A stretch of DNA of 64,000 nucleotides from Diphasiastrum complanatum (GCA_029204225.1 CM055097.1:37310976-37374975), one strand, 5' to 3'. Counted from the stretch's first letter, positions 32,180-43,975 are shown. Notes: generated by a model from the sequence alone, not told the origin. Numbers and translations: made by a program.

Positions 32180-32578
32180 AATCACGTTTGAACTTATAGT
32201 AACTAACTTGAAATTGCCAATACTACAGTGATTACATAGTCAAACAATTAAGCATTGAAAATTATCAGACGGGCAACACTGTCGGGTTTTTTGCGAAAAA
32301 TGTGATAAAGGAGAAGGTGTCATTTAATCTTATTTAGGGGTGCCCCACGCTTTGCCAAAGTCATTTTCCTTAACATTTGAGGTTCTTCTGAAAAGTGAAA
32401 AATGCGACACTATGTTTTTACACGAGATTTCTGTCAGGCGAAAAATGCGACACTGTCGTAAACTCCATGTAATTCTGCAGACTGTGTAAAGACACGGAAA
32501 AATCCGCAGAACTAGATTAAACAATGGATGAAGATTAAAATTGATTAGTTGATTGGTAGAAGGAGAATAATCCAACAC
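32180..32578 (-). repeat. Copia-8 short LTR (internally different form)
   Basis: On the minus strand it starts TGTTGGATTATTCTCC after a purine tract. Both ends match the long LTR at 33206-36113, but the middle differs and contains GCGAAAAATGCGACACTG repeats. It is truncated at 32180 against Copia-7. Confidence 0.7.
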
Positions 32579-33193
32579 TCCCCCTTAATCTGAATCTTTG
32601 AATGCCTTGACCTTCAAACTTAGCTCTACACAGAATCTTTCTTAGTGAATCCAAACTTAATGTTTTAATAAAAACATCTGCTATCATATCTTGCATTCTA
32701 CAGTACTGCAATCTGACCTCTTCGTTGAGAACTTTGCCTCTGACGAAATGATACTTCAGTTCAATGTGCTTATTCTTGGAATGAAATCCAAGGATTGGCT
32801 GATAAAGCGATGGCACTTTGATTATCGCAAAATAATATCGTCGGAGCACATTGATTCAAACCGATATTTGAGAGTAAGTTTCTCAACCAAATTGCTTCAT
32901 TTGTAGCTTGAGAGACTACGATATACTCTCATTCAATGGAAGATAGAGCTATCGAAGATTTCTTGTGACTGTTCCAGGAAACTACTTTGAGAATCCATCT
33001 GGAACTTAGTTTGTCGATTGTATCGATGACGCTAAGATGTGGTAATGCCAACAACAGGAAATCAATTCTCTAATACTGAAAGGTTTGAAAAGAACTAAAG
33101 AGTATGATATCAATTTGATATCGCGAAAGATATCAAGTATTAGAGCTTTCGCTCTGATATCGTGTTGGAATTAGATAAAGTAGTAGTGAAATC
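32579..33193 (-). pseudogene. Copia-8 PPT, RNase H tail and short leader
   Basis: PPT AAGGGGGAG at 32579-32587. Minus-strand RNase H tail: FHSKNKHIELKYHFVRGK, VRLQYCRMQDMIADVF and SLDSLRKILCRAKFEGQG. Upstream pol and gag are deleted, so the tail lies a few hundred bases from the PBS. Confidence 0.78.
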
Positions 33194-33205
33194 GCTCTGA
33201 TACCA
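33194..33205 (-). promoter_or_regulatory. Copia-8 primer binding site
   Basis: The minus strand reads TGGTATCAGAGC at the inner edge of the long LTR. Confidence 0.93.
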
Positions 33206-34156
33206 TGTCGGAAAGTGGTGTGCAGAAGATAGGTCTAGTTCGAAAAGTACGAATGAAAATAATTCGTGTGTCTAGAAAAAGAAAACTTTTCGTGCAAGGC
33301 GGAATAAACTATCTTTGTCTTTCCAATGCATGACTACGCCTATCAATTTCAAACAAGACAATAGTGATAGAAATCATGTTTGAACTTATAGTAACTAACT
33401 TGAAATCGCCAGTACTACAGTGATTATGTAGCCAAACAATTAAGCATCGAAAATTATCAGACAAATAATTAGTCGCGAATTAGTCGCGAAGAAATACAAA
33501 AATGCATACATTCTGATACAAAAACTGAATGCAATGGAGGACAGTATTGATTCAGTATGAAAGCGTAACAAAAGTAAATGAGTACAATAAGTTGTGGATC
33601 GAAGCCACGTACTCTATGCTATCTCAGAGCGGCTAAAATGAAAATCTGAATTAAGCGCAATGCTGATAAGCAATGGCGCAATAGCAATCTCAAAAACAAC
33701 TGTAAGAAGTCAGCTAGAATGCTCATGAGTGTTCAAGCTCGCAGGCTTGAGAGAGAGAGCTAATTATTCAAAATGCTTCTGATAATCTTGATGGTCATAC
33801 AATTTCATATTATTTCAGACTATTAAACTGTATGAATATGAACAACTATTTAATAGGTTAGAAACTTCATTAGGTATTGCCTTTAGACAATTGCTTATGT
33901 ACTACCTTTAAATAGTTCGTTAGCAAGTGCATTTAAATAAAATGCACTCGACCTCCACACTCGAGACCTTTGTGGATCTTTATGGCTGATGAACTTATGT
34001 GTTTGAAAAGTGCAATTATTTTATTAATGTGTAGATGTGTCAATCACAATGTTCTTTTTTGCAATCTATGAGTGATTTTAACAATATGGAGAACGAGAGC
34101 TTTGAGTGTGCACTACATGTGATAATGGTCTGTATGACACATATGGCATCTTTGAA

Positions 34157-34680
34157 ATTTTGACTATAGACCCCATTCTATTGGCAGAATGGTGCCTGCA
34201 CTCTTATGTAAGCAAGTAATCAAATAGATTTCAAAAAATATAACAAAAAGGATTTCAAACATGTCGTACTAGTAAACTTTGAAAGAAACTCAAGAAAACA
34301 TCAAGAAAATTCTAGCTTCCAATGTAAGTATAGCTAAATGTGAAAAGTTCTATCTTTTCAGACAAAGAATAGAGTTAGATTATATGCAAGTCATCAACCA
34401 AAATATTGCTATCAACTAGAACATTGTTTAAGAATGATTGAAAACATAAATCTTTGAGCCACTCGCGTATATTAGTATTTTAGTTATGTTATTATACACA
34501 TATCTTACTGATAACATTTAGGTTCTCAATAAGAAAAAACATGCTGAACTTCGTCAACAATGAATATTTGACTGCCTACTTGTTGTTATATTTGGGTCTT
34601 GACCCATTGCGTGTTAAAAATTTGTACATATGAAATTGACTTTGTACATATAGAATGGGGTCTATAGTCAAAATTTTAGA
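34157..34680. mobile_element. MITE-like unit with 26-bp inverted ends
   Basis: Both ends read inward AAATTTTGACTATAGACCCC followed by ATTCTAT, about 520 bp apart, with no coding capacity between. No clear target duplication. A second copy lies at about 37825-38350 as part of the large duplication. Confidence 0.6.
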
Positions 34681-35269
34681 GATGTTTAAGCATATTTATA
34701 AAGACCTATTTTTGAAGTAATGTTCAAAACCTTCAAGGCATCTTTGTAAAGTCTGAAGAATGCAATTTGTAGCCTTTATTTGTAAAACACACTCTTCAAA
34801 GGCAAACATGAATCAAAGGGCATGCAGTTAAACTTAATTTTTAGGCTATTTGTTAAGGCAGCCTTTGTTCATTTCTAAAGGCATTTTACTGCTGTTTCAA
34901 AGTCGTTGAATTTAAAGCCAATAATCATGATCTACCAGAGCGTCGAAGCAGTTAGGTTTCTAACTTGAGGGCAATATTCGGTTGATTTTGAAGGGCAGCT
35001 GTTAGGGCAACCAAGCGGATTTCTCCTGGCAACAGTAGTACCTTTCTCACGCATTGTCTAAATGGCATTTCCCACGTACATCCAGTGGCAACGGCTGTTT
35101 TGAGCCACCGCACTAGCGCACTTCAGGCTGATTTTCAGTTAGCGAAGACACTCTAACTGCTATCTATTTTCTCTACACAGGGCAGCCACATGTTATACAA
35201 GATTTTTGATAGCCAAAGCACCATATTTTGTCAAAAGGTAGATTTATGGCTGTTTAGTTATAGTTCTCA

Positions 35270-35375
35270 GCAGCCTACAATCTTTAATACAGCAAGCGAA
35301 CCTTCTACTTTCTCTTTGAGGACAACATCCTTAAGTGCTGATGCAACATCTTCTGGAATTTTATTTCCTGCAACA
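35270..35375 (-). pseudogene. Possible captured host exon in the Copia-8 LTR
   Basis: The minus strand shows an acceptor-like GATTGTTGCAG followed by an open stretch GNKIPEDVASALKDVVLKEK, then VEGSLAVLKIVGC and a stop. The helical, charged pattern looks like real protein, but I do not recognise a family and no donor is seen. A second copy lies at 38940-39045. Low confidence. Confidence 0.3.
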
Positions 35376-35620
35376 ATCCAGCATATTTTTTCTTATTGCG
35401 AACCTAAATGTTATCAATAAGATACGTGTATTAAAAATTTACAAAGCATGTTTGGATTATACTTGAGGCACTACTGTAAGGTGAACAGAAACTGTTTTAC
35501 AGTAGTTGAGGAGAGTTCCATGATTATTAGCAAATGTTGCAAATATGCAAATGCAAAATTTTTTACTGTCTGTAGTCAAAAAGAGCTCATGCATGCATAT
35601 CTGAAATATTGACTGCAGAT

Positions 35621-35642
35621 ACCATTCTGCCGGCAGAATGGT
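35621..35642. repeat. 22-bp perfect palindrome
   Basis: A self-complementary 22-mer starting ACCATTCTGCC, followed by GGTCAAAAAGAG-type sequence. The same palindrome lies at 39291-39312 and 39375-39396, and a split version at 35705-35719 and about 35833-35845. A variant with ATTGGC in the centre is at 34171 and 37839. Confidence 0.9.
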
Positions 35643-35718
35643 GCCTATGGTCAAAAAGAGTTCGTTCATCTTAAATAGGCACATATAAAATATTGACTAC
35701 AGATACCATTCTGCCGGC

Positions 35719-35825
35719 ATTCTACCTTTTCATTGCAGGCTCCATCTTGTCTTTTTGACTACAGATACCAGAATGGTATCTGTAGTCAAAAAGACAAGAT
35801 GGAGCCTGCAATGAAAAGGTAGAAT
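35719..35825. repeat. 107-bp near-perfect palindrome, absent from the sister copy
   Basis: Two identical 52-bp arms (35719-35770 and 35774-35825) around GAA. The right arm duplicates sequence just downstream (35853 onward), and the sister copy at 39375 lacks the insertion. It looks like a foldback template switch during replication. Confidence 0.92.
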
Positions 35826-36113
35826 GGTATGTCCGGCAGAATGGTGTCTACAGTCAAAAAGACAAAATGGAGCCTGCAATGAAAAGGTAGAATGGTATGT
35901 GTATGAAAAAAAGACAGTGGCATTTACCATTGGCATTTACCACCAAAGGGCCATTGCATGTCAATAAATAGCCTCACCGTGAAAACCCTATCATTCACAT
36001 TCATTGGAAAATACTCACACAAGACTGGAAAAATACGAGAAAATCCGCAGAACTGGATAAACAACGGATAAAGATTAAAACCGATTAGTCGATTGGTAAG
36101 AAGGAGAATAATC

Positions 36114-37434
36114 CAACACCCCTGTGGAAGCAGTCTGCATCAGGCCACAAATGTCGCTATGCACAAGGTCAAGCAAGCCCTTAGATGTATGAACCGAGTC
36201 TGAAATGAAGGGACTTCTAGCATGCTTGCTGATAATACAGCTTTCGCATGAAAGGAAAATCTTGTACTAGACTCTGAGCTGACATTTGCTGAATATTGTT
36301 GAAGTTAAACATATCAGTTGATTCAGAAGTGGTTGTGTGAAGAGCTTGACTGTTAGAAGAGTAGCAATGGTTGAGATAGCCGCTTCTTCTTCCATAGGCT
36401 AGAACCTTCCGGGATTTGTCAAGAATTGTGCAGCCTTCTGTATCGAATTCGACCCTCCGACCTGAATCAGTGATTCTGCTAACTGGGAGCAGATTCTTGT
36501 TCAGATTTGGAACGTGGAGAATGTTGGACAACAACTTGACTTCACCTCTTTTGAATTCAACTCTGATTGTTCCTTCAACTTCGATTGAATGTGATGAGTT
36601 GTCTCCAAGTTGCACAACTCGAGAGTGGATGAATGACTTATAGTCTTTGAACCAGTCGCGATGGTGAGTCATGTGTTGAATTGCTCCAGAATCCAGATAC
36701 TAGGAATCGATATCTTGTTGTTCTCCTTCTTTGGTCATGAAAGCTGCTTCATCTTCTTGTTGTTGTTAATTTGAGTGACTAGTTGTAGCACTATGTGCTT
36801 GTTGTTGGAACTGCTTCTTTTTTTCGTTGTTGTATTTCAAAGTTCGGCAGTCCTTGATTTCGTGCCCAGTCCTCTTACTGTATCTGCAGAAAAGTTTCTG
36901 CACTAGTTGGAATGATGAAGAGCTTGAATTCGATCATGAATCGGAATTTGGTCCACAGACTGCATGTTGCTTTTCTTGTCAGTATAGTCTGACTTTGTAG
37001 ATCTCTTGGATCTAAACTTCTGATTTTTTGAATATAGAGCTTGAGGATCCGATTCTGAACCTGAGGAGGATGCTGATCTTCTGATCTCCTCTTCTAGGAG
37101 CAGCGAAATTGCTCTTGATAGAGTGAGGTGCTCCTGGGTAGAAATTGCCATTACTCAATTTTCGTAGGCTTCTGGTAGACTCGATAATAGAGTCATGAGT
37201 GTATCGGAAACTTCTATGATTGAGCCAGTTGCAATCATCTGCTCCATAAGATTTTTGAATGTGTTGAGATGCCTTGAAACACTATCTGCATCAGACATTC
37301 TGAGGGTGAAAAATTTCTTCCTCAGATGAACCTTGGATGTAACGTCTCTGATGTTATAGAGAGTTGCTAGGATGTCCCATGCATCCTTAGCACTCTGAGC
37401 AAACGTATGTGGCTGATCTGAGTATCCTTGATAG
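36114..37434 (-). pseudogene. Copia-8 gag, protease and partial integrase
   Basis: Minus strand, closely related to Copia-7: gag AISTQEHLTLSRAISLLLE, protease region THHRDWFKDYKSFIHSR and RVEFDTEGCTILDKSRKVLA, and the start of integrase (GLLDLVHSDI) fused to the LTR at 36113/36114. The DSG motif area is near 36700, with a stop. Gag is truncated at about 37434. The same integrase/LTR junction recurs at 39653/39654. Confidence 0.8.
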
Positions 37435-37521
37435 TTAGAGAGTTCCTAGACAATAGGTTGAGGCTGAGACAATGTCTTAGATAGTTGAACTTTCCAAAAG
37501 CTTAGACAATTGCTTATATAA

Positions 37522-39893
37522 TAGGTTAGAAACTTCATTAGGTATTGCCTTTAGACAATTGCTTATGTACTACCTTTAAATAGTTCGTTAGCAAGTGCAT
37601 TTAAATAAAATGCACTCGACCTCCACACTCGAGACCTTTGTGGATCTTTATGGCTGATGAACTTATGTGTTTGAAAAGTGCAATTATTTTATTAATGTGT
37701 AGATGTGTCAATCACAATGTTCTTTTTTGCAATCTATGAGTGATTTTAACAATATGGAGAACGAGAGCTTTGAGTGTGCACTACATGTGATAATGGTCTG
37801 TATGACACATATGGCATCTTTGAAATTTTGACTATAGACCCCATTCTATTGGCAGAATGGTGCCTGCACTCTTATGTAAGCAAGTAATCAAATAGATTTC
37901 AAAAAATATAACAAAAAGGATTTCAAACATGTCGTACTAGTAAACTTTGAAAGAAACTCAAGAAAACATCAAGAAAATTCTAGCTTCCAATGTAAGTATA
38001 GCTAAATGTGAAAAGTTCTATCTTTTTAGACAAAGAATAGAGTTAGATTATATGCAAGTCATCAACCAAAATATTGCTATCAACTAGAACATTGTTTAAG
38101 AATGATTGAAAAAACATAAATCTTTGAGCCACTCGCGTATATTAGTATTTTAGTTATGTTATTATACACATATCTTACTGATAACATTTAGGTTCTCAAT
38201 AAGAAAAAACATGCTGAACTTCGTCAACAATGAATATTTGACTGCCTACTTGTTGTTATATTTGGGTCTTGACCCATTGCGTGTTGAAAATTTGTACATA
38301 TGAAATTGACTTTGTACATATAGAATGGGGTCTATAGTCAAAATTTTAGAGATGTTTAAGCATATTTATAAAGACCTATTTTTGAAGTAATGTTCAAAAC
38401 CTTCAAGGCATCTTTGTAAAGTCTGAAGAATGCAATTTGTAGCCTTTATTTGTAAAACACACTCTTCAAAGGCAAACATGAATCAAAGGGCATGCAGTTA
38501 AACTTAATTTTTAGGCTATTTGTTAAGGCAGCCTTTGTTCATTTCTAAAGGCATTTTACTGCTGTTTCAAAGTCGTTGAATTTAAAGCCAATAATCATGA
38601 TCTACCAGAGCGTCGAAGCAGTTAGGTTTCTAACTTGAGGGCAATATTCGGTTGATTTTGAAGGGCAGCTGTTAGGGCAACCAAGCGGATTTCTTTAGGC
38701 AACAGTAGTACCTTTCTCACGCATTGTCTAAATGGCATTTCCCACGTACATCCAGTGGCAGCGGCTGTTTTGAGCCACCGCACTAGCGCACTTCAGGCTG
38801 ATTTTCAGTTAGCGAAGACACTCTAACTGCTATCTACTTTCTCTACACAGGGCAGCCACATGTTATACAAGATTTTTGATAGCCAAAGCACCATATTTTG
38901 TCAAAAGGTAGATTTATGGCTGTTTAGTTATAGTTCTCAGCAGCCTACAATCTTTAATACAGCAAGCGAACCTTCTACTTTCTCTTTGAGGACAACATCC
39001 TTAAGTGCTGATGCAACATCTTCTGGAATTTTATTTCCTGCAACAATCCAGCATATTTTTTCTTATTGCGAACCTAAATGTTATCAATAAGATACGTGTA
39101 TTAAAAATTTACAAAGCATGTTTGGATTATACTTGAGGCACTACTGTAAGGTGAACAGAAACTGTTTTACAGTAGTTGAGGAGAGTTCCATGATTATTAG
39201 CAAATGTTGCAAATATGCAAATGCAAAATTTTTTACTGTCTGTAGTCAAAAAGAGCTCATGCATGCATATCTGAAATATTGACTGCAGATACCATTCTGC
39301 CGGCAGAATGGTGCCTATGGTCAAAAAGAGTTCGTGCATCTTAAATAGGCACATATGAAATATTGACTACAGATACCATTCTGCCGGCAGAATGGTGTCT
39401 ACAGTCAAAAAGACAAAATGGAGCCTGCAATGAAAAGGTAGAATGGTATGTGTATGAAAAAAAGACAGTGGCATTTACCACCAAAGGGCCATTGCATGTC
39501 AATAAGAAGCCTCACCGTGAAAACCCTATCATTCACACATTGGAAAATACTCACACAAGACTGGAAAAATACGAGAAAATCCGCAAAACTGGATAAACAA
39601 CGGATAAAGATTAAAACCGATTAGTCGATTGGTAAGAAGGAGAATAATCCAACACCCCTGTGGAAGCAGTCTGCATCAGGCCACAAATGTCGCTATGCAC
39701 AAGGTCAAGCAAGCCCTTTGATGTATGAACTGAGTCTGAAATGAAGGGACTTCTAGCATGCTTGTTGATAATACAGCTTTCGCATGAAATGTTGGCTTGT
39801 TGACAAAAGGAAAATCTTGTACTAGACTCTGAGCTGACATTTGTTGAATACTGTTGAAGTTAAACATATTAGTTGATTCAGAAGTAGTCATGC
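37522..39893. repeat. 2.4-kb direct duplication, copy 2
   Basis: Copy of 33854-36335: LTR part 37522-39653 plus integrase/protease fragment 39654-39890 (GLLDLVHSD to the SESTNMFNFNSIQQM region). It lacks the 107-bp palindrome and has GTTGGCTTGTTGACAA near 39790 that copy 1 lost. Confidence 0.95.
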
Positions 39894-40016
39894 ATTGGAA
39901 AGACGATGATAGTTTATTCCTCCATGCACGAAAAGTTTTCTTTTTCTAGACACACGAATTATTTTCATTCCTTTCTTTTCGAGCTAGACCTATCTTCTGC
40001 ACACCACTTTCCAACA
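39891..40016 (+). repeat. Copia-8 LTR end in opposite orientation
   Basis: The inverse complement of 33206-33330, ending CACTTTCCAACA. No PBS follows, so this is an outer end. It closes the composite on the right. Confidence 0.75.
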
Positions 40017-40733
40017 GCATTGTCTACCGAATTGTCTATGGAACTGACTCAATATCTAAGAAGTATAATTGCAAGCCTTTGTCTAATACTTGCAGACCTT
40101 TGTCCAATACATTGCACAATCCTTGTTCGATTTTAAATGTCATAAATTGTTCCCATGATTCATTTGTAGGCCATCGAGCTGCAAATTTGTCTAGCCTTGT
40201 TGAAGCTCCTCATGATGATTTTTTTATCTTTTTGATAGAAAGTTTTTGTAAAAATGATTGATGTGTTCATGAGGAAAACATTAGTACGCATATTGCTTAG
40301 TGGATCAAATCGCATGAGTTCACTGCCCATCAAGATCCAGAAAGGTCTCGATTGTGGAGGCCGAGTGCATTTTTCATAGCTTTGAAAGACTATTCCGTAG
40401 CAAAAAGGCCATATATTAGAGCTTTGTTTATAGCACCTCTTGTCGTAAATCCCATGGGCATGACATTGGAAGCTCGAAAGCTCTAAGCTCAAAGCTCGAA
40501 CAACTGACCTCCCCTCTCTCAGTAGACACTTTCCTTTACTCATGTTGGTCAACATCATTCACTTGCTGGTATTGATTCCCAGGGTGACTATTAGTTGGTT
40601 ACCGGGAAGCAGTTTATGCATAGCCTGCCAAAGGCTCAAGATGCAACTCTTCTTTCCATTCAGAGTACATTAGTTGCAGCTTCACTTTCAACATTTGTGG
40701 GTCCTCTTCCTCAGATCGATGTTGTTCTGGATT
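40017..40733 (+). other. Pre-insertion sequence with the first part of an interrupted reading frame
   Basis: Mostly non-coding. From an acceptor-like CTATTAG (40594) an open frame LPKAQDATLLSIQST continues to PLPQIDVVLDL at 40733, where Copia-9 entered. The continuation lies at 46142-45421 on the other strand, because of a later inversion. No family recognised. Confidence 0.5.
40729..40733. repeat. Copia-9 target-site duplication, left copy (GGATT)
   Basis: GGATT precedes the 3' LTR half. Its inverse complement AATCC lies at 46143-46147 beside the other LTR. The inverted relation reflects the 9-kb inversion. Confidence 0.88.
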
Positions 40734-41220
40734 TGTTGAATTTCACACGTGTGGACTGTCCACTACATGTACTTGTGATCTCCTAAGATGTGTAGATGCA
40801 CCAAGATCAAGACTAGATTGAGATTCAAGATCAATCTTGAATCCTATGGCAAAAACACACTACTACATGCATTCAATCACTTCCAACTCTCACTCACACG
40901 CGTGGGAAGTATTCAAAAAATAATCTAAGTAAAAACAAACTGCTCTCCTTGGGTAGAGAGAGAAAATGCATCATGAGCTCTCGGGTAGAGAGAGAAAGCT
41001 AGAAATCCAATAACTCACAAAATCCATGAAATCACCAAATTAATTAACTTCAAAATGAGGAGTACAATGATACTAGTAGGTCCACGAGCTACCACTATGC
41101 TTAACTATGATTGGACCATATTTTGTCACCTCTTGATCCTATTGGATCATTGATCTATGTACCTCTTAATTCTATTGGACTATATTCAAGCACACCTCAA
41201 TTTCCTATTGGACCTCACAA
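40734..41220 (-). repeat. Copia-9 3' LTR, distal part
   Basis: 487 bp, highly similar to the inverse complement of 46398-46884, starting TGTTGAATTTCACACG on the plus strand. It stops at 41220 in the middle of the LTR. The missing proximal part is at 50077-50250. It contains CACACGTGTG at 40744-40753. Confidence 0.93.
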
Positions 41221-41760
41221 GATTCGCAAGTAATTCACCTTTGGCTTCTTCTTCGTGAATGCTTCCTCAGGTGTTATATTTGGTATGGCAATGGTAGGAC
41301 TTCAATTTTGAAGATAGACTGCCGTGCTACATGCTTCTGACCAAAAATCTTTTGGTAGTTTTATCTCAGCTAGCATAGATCTGGCACTTTCCACAATCGT
41401 ACTATTCTTGCGCTCAACTACACCATTGAGAGCAGGAGTATGAGCTTGCGTAAATTGTCTTTTAATCCCACATTGATCACAAAGATCATTGAAGTCATTA
41501 GACTTGTACTCACCTCCACTATCTGATCTTAGGACTTCGATCTTCCTACCTGTCTAATTTTTGACCAATGCTTTGAAACTCTTGAAGTTATCAAATGCAT
41601 CTGATTTCTTCTTCAAGAAGTAGATCCACGTCTTACGTGACATATCATCAGTAAAGGTCATGAAATAGAAGGCTTTACCTAAGGACATGGTCCTCATAGG
41701 CCCGCATAAATTTGTGTGGATTAAATCCAGGGTGCGCATTGGTCGAAGAAGTATCAATTG
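41221..41760 (-). pseudogene. Copia-10 integrase, N-terminal part
   Basis: Minus strand: LDLIHTNLCGPM (the first catalytic Asp is Asn here), FTDDMSRKTWIYFL, then VLRSDSGGEYKSNDFND and NGVVERKNSTIVE, ending KKKPKVNYLRI at 41221. A stop lies near 41553. The next residues (GCKAFVHIPKEER) are at 50251 on the plus strand. A different Copia family from Copia-1 and Copia-9. Confidence 0.85.
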
Positions 41761-41772
41761 CAGGACCTATGC

Positions 41773-43273
41773 ACACGAGATGGATGTTCTACCTTGTGCG
41801 CTTTATGAAAGTTTTGAAGGGCTTTGTGAGACAAAAGACAAGGCCAAAAGGTAGCATTGCATAAAGTTAACTTGTACAGGAATCTTTGTTTTATATCACC
41901 GAAATAATCTCACAATTGCATCCTGCAAGTCCAAAAATGTGGTGTGAAGAAGAAGATGAATGTGTTAAGGGTGAAGTACCACAAGGAAATGGTGTGCAAA
42001 AAAGACTTTCACCTCAATTAAAAGAAAAAATTGATACATTCATATTATATAATTGTGGACAAATGGAAAAGTGGATTTCAAGGTATGAAGAAGCCAAAAA
42101 GGAAAGAAACATAACATTAAAACGAAAAAGAAATATCAATCGAAGAAGAAGAAGGGCGTTGGAGAACGGCGAATTTTTGGAGCCTTTACCTTCAAAATGC
42201 TGAAAGCATCCGAAAACGGAGAAGAAGTGACCGAATTAGAATGGGAATTTGTTCGCGGATGTGGATGGAAATAGGTGTAACATTGTTTATGTAATGTTTT
42301 GTTTTTGTACTACTCAATATATGAATAGTATTTCTAATTACACACATCTGTTTTTTTTTCTTTTGTGTTTTAGTGTATATCATACACTGCCATGTGGGCA
42401 TATGGACACTATTACGTTGTTGAGAGAGTTGACAACAAGCGACGTATATATGATTGTGGTATAATGGCCAACTTTCAACAAGAGAGTCATTCTAGTGCGA
42501 GAGACCCTAATATCATTTCGGGTGACCTAGACAATGTCGACACATTGCAACATATTTATGAAGTCGACTACGAGACTAACGGCAAATACTTTATTTTTGA
42601 CGTAAAATGGTTTAAGGTCATCTATCGTGGAAGCAACGCCACGATTAGAAATGATAACTCAAAGTTTTTTCAAATCGACTCAACAAAATGTATGTCGATG
42701 GACTCTCATGACACTTTAGTATTGCCACGACATTGCGAACAAGTGAGACTCTAAAATTTCAATGTCATTAATATTCGCAATCCAATTATTTATGTATCAA
42801 TATCATAATACTAACTTAATTTTTTTAAATTCTTTGGCAGATTATATTCCATCCAGATCGAATAGACCCAAGATGGTGGTATGTGATCCAACTTAATGCA
42901 AGAAAACGACACGTGTTTGAAGGAAAAGATATTGTTGAATTGGATACACATGACGAACCACCACCCAATTTTGGCAACATTTTGGAAGAACCTGAACCAC
43001 TCATCCAAACTCGAAATGATGTCGAAATGATGGGAGAAGAAAGTGCGAATGAAAATGATGAGATTCCTATGATTGTACAAGATCAAATTGGGGGTAATTT
43101 GAGGTCCCCACGTTTGGATGAGATAGAATTAGAAGAAGAAGAGATTGAATATGAGGGTAACTCACATCATGAAAGAGACACGATCGAAAATTTACGATTA
43201 TACTAGACCTAGATTCAGATGAGTGTCAAGACTTGTGTGATGACAAAAATGACGTAAATGATGAGAATGATCT
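41773..43273 (+). pseudogene. CACTA-2 transposase remnant (DUF4218 end, DUF4216)
   Basis: After the acceptor-like CAATTGCAG, GPMHTRWMFYLVRFMKVLKG and FVRQKTRPKGS form the DUF4218 core, with two stops after it. Then come FYITEIISQLHPASPKMW, DECVKGEVPQGNG and MEKWISRYEEAKKER (to 42203). DUF4216 lies in an exon 42374-42742 (YVVERVDNKRRIYDCGIM, IYEVDYETNGKYFIFDVKWF, LPRHCEQ), joined across intron 42743-42840 (donor GTGAGA, acceptor TTTGGCAG) to PRWWYVIQLNARKRHVFEG and an acidic tail ending at 43204. It is better preserved than CACTA-1. The catalytic transposase domain is missing. Confidence 0.85.
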
Positions 43274-43882
43274 ATGATTATCTATCATTCTTTTTTTTAT
43301 ATTCATCACAATATTTTTTATGTATATTTTTATAGATAGAGTTGAATGTGATAATTATAATACCCGAACCTTGCGGTTATGTCCTATTTCAGAATGTCAC
43401 CACATATTCCCTCCCTACGATGTGTAGGTTTTTCCATGCAAGTTGGAAAGATTAGAACCTCGCCTTTAACGGGAGAAAAGTAAGGGCTACACACCTTCCT
43501 AGGATTGGGGATTTTAATTATCTACACTTCACCTTTGCATATTGATTAATTGCTAGTGTATGTGATAAAATACGATATTGCTTTGAACAAAATGAAAATT
43601 ATGAATCACATTTAATTTCTTACTATGTTAGATAATTTATTCTAATAATAAAACAAATTGAAATAACACAAACTCACCAGTAAACTCACTCGAAGCTTAA
43701 GTGCAAACGTGCAATGGCTCGCTTTTTAAACGCTTGCTCTCTCTTTTTTGAATATTTTTGTCACATGCACAAGCAATTAAAAATAACATTATATTACACA
43801 ATTGAACCATTATTATAAGCAAATTCAAACATACAATTACCATCAAACATTATCTAGTCATCTACTACTATGAATCTTAATC

Positions 43883-43884
<2 letters not shown>
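43274..43884. other. 3' flank of CACTA-2
   Basis: No coding signal. Includes a GC-richer patch (43360-43510: ACCCGAACCTTGCGG, CTTCCTAGGATTGGGG) that may be transposon 3' sequence. No CACTA terminus was found. Confidence 0.4.

Positions 43885-43931
<47 letters not shown>
43885..43931. repeat. (AC)n microsatellite
   Basis: About 23 uninterrupted CA units, followed by short CT runs. Confidence 0.97.
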
Positions 43932-43937
<6 letters not shown>

Positions 43938-43975
43938 ACTCTCTCTCCCTCTCTCTCTCTAAAAATCCAATATAA

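Larger units (their letters stand above)
33206..36113 (-). repeat. Copia-8 long LTR (about 2.9 kb)
   Basis: Bounded by the PBS at 33205 and by AATAATCCAACA at 36113, the same end as the short LTR. 2908 bp is long for a Copia LTR. It holds a TIR-bounded unit, palindromes and a possible captured exon (listed separately), so it probably grew by insertion. From 33854 it is duplicated at 37522-39653. Confidence 0.65.
33854..36335. repeat. 2.4-kb direct duplication, copy 1
   Basis: Nearly identical to 37522-39893. The offset is 3668, rising to 3670 after a 2-bp indel near 34440. It covers most of the Copia-8 LTR and the start of the adjoining coding fragment. Copy 1 has an extra 107-bp palindrome at 35719-35825. 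Confidence 0.95.

Noticed and set aside
35190-35420. 76-codon open frame, repeated at 38860-39090
   Set aside because: Its conservation is fully explained by the large direct duplication. It overlaps the better-supported exon-like stretch on the other strand.
40017-40590. Coding exons upstream of the frame at 40595
   Set aside because: Short suggestive stretches exist but stops are frequent in all frames and no splice chain could be supported.
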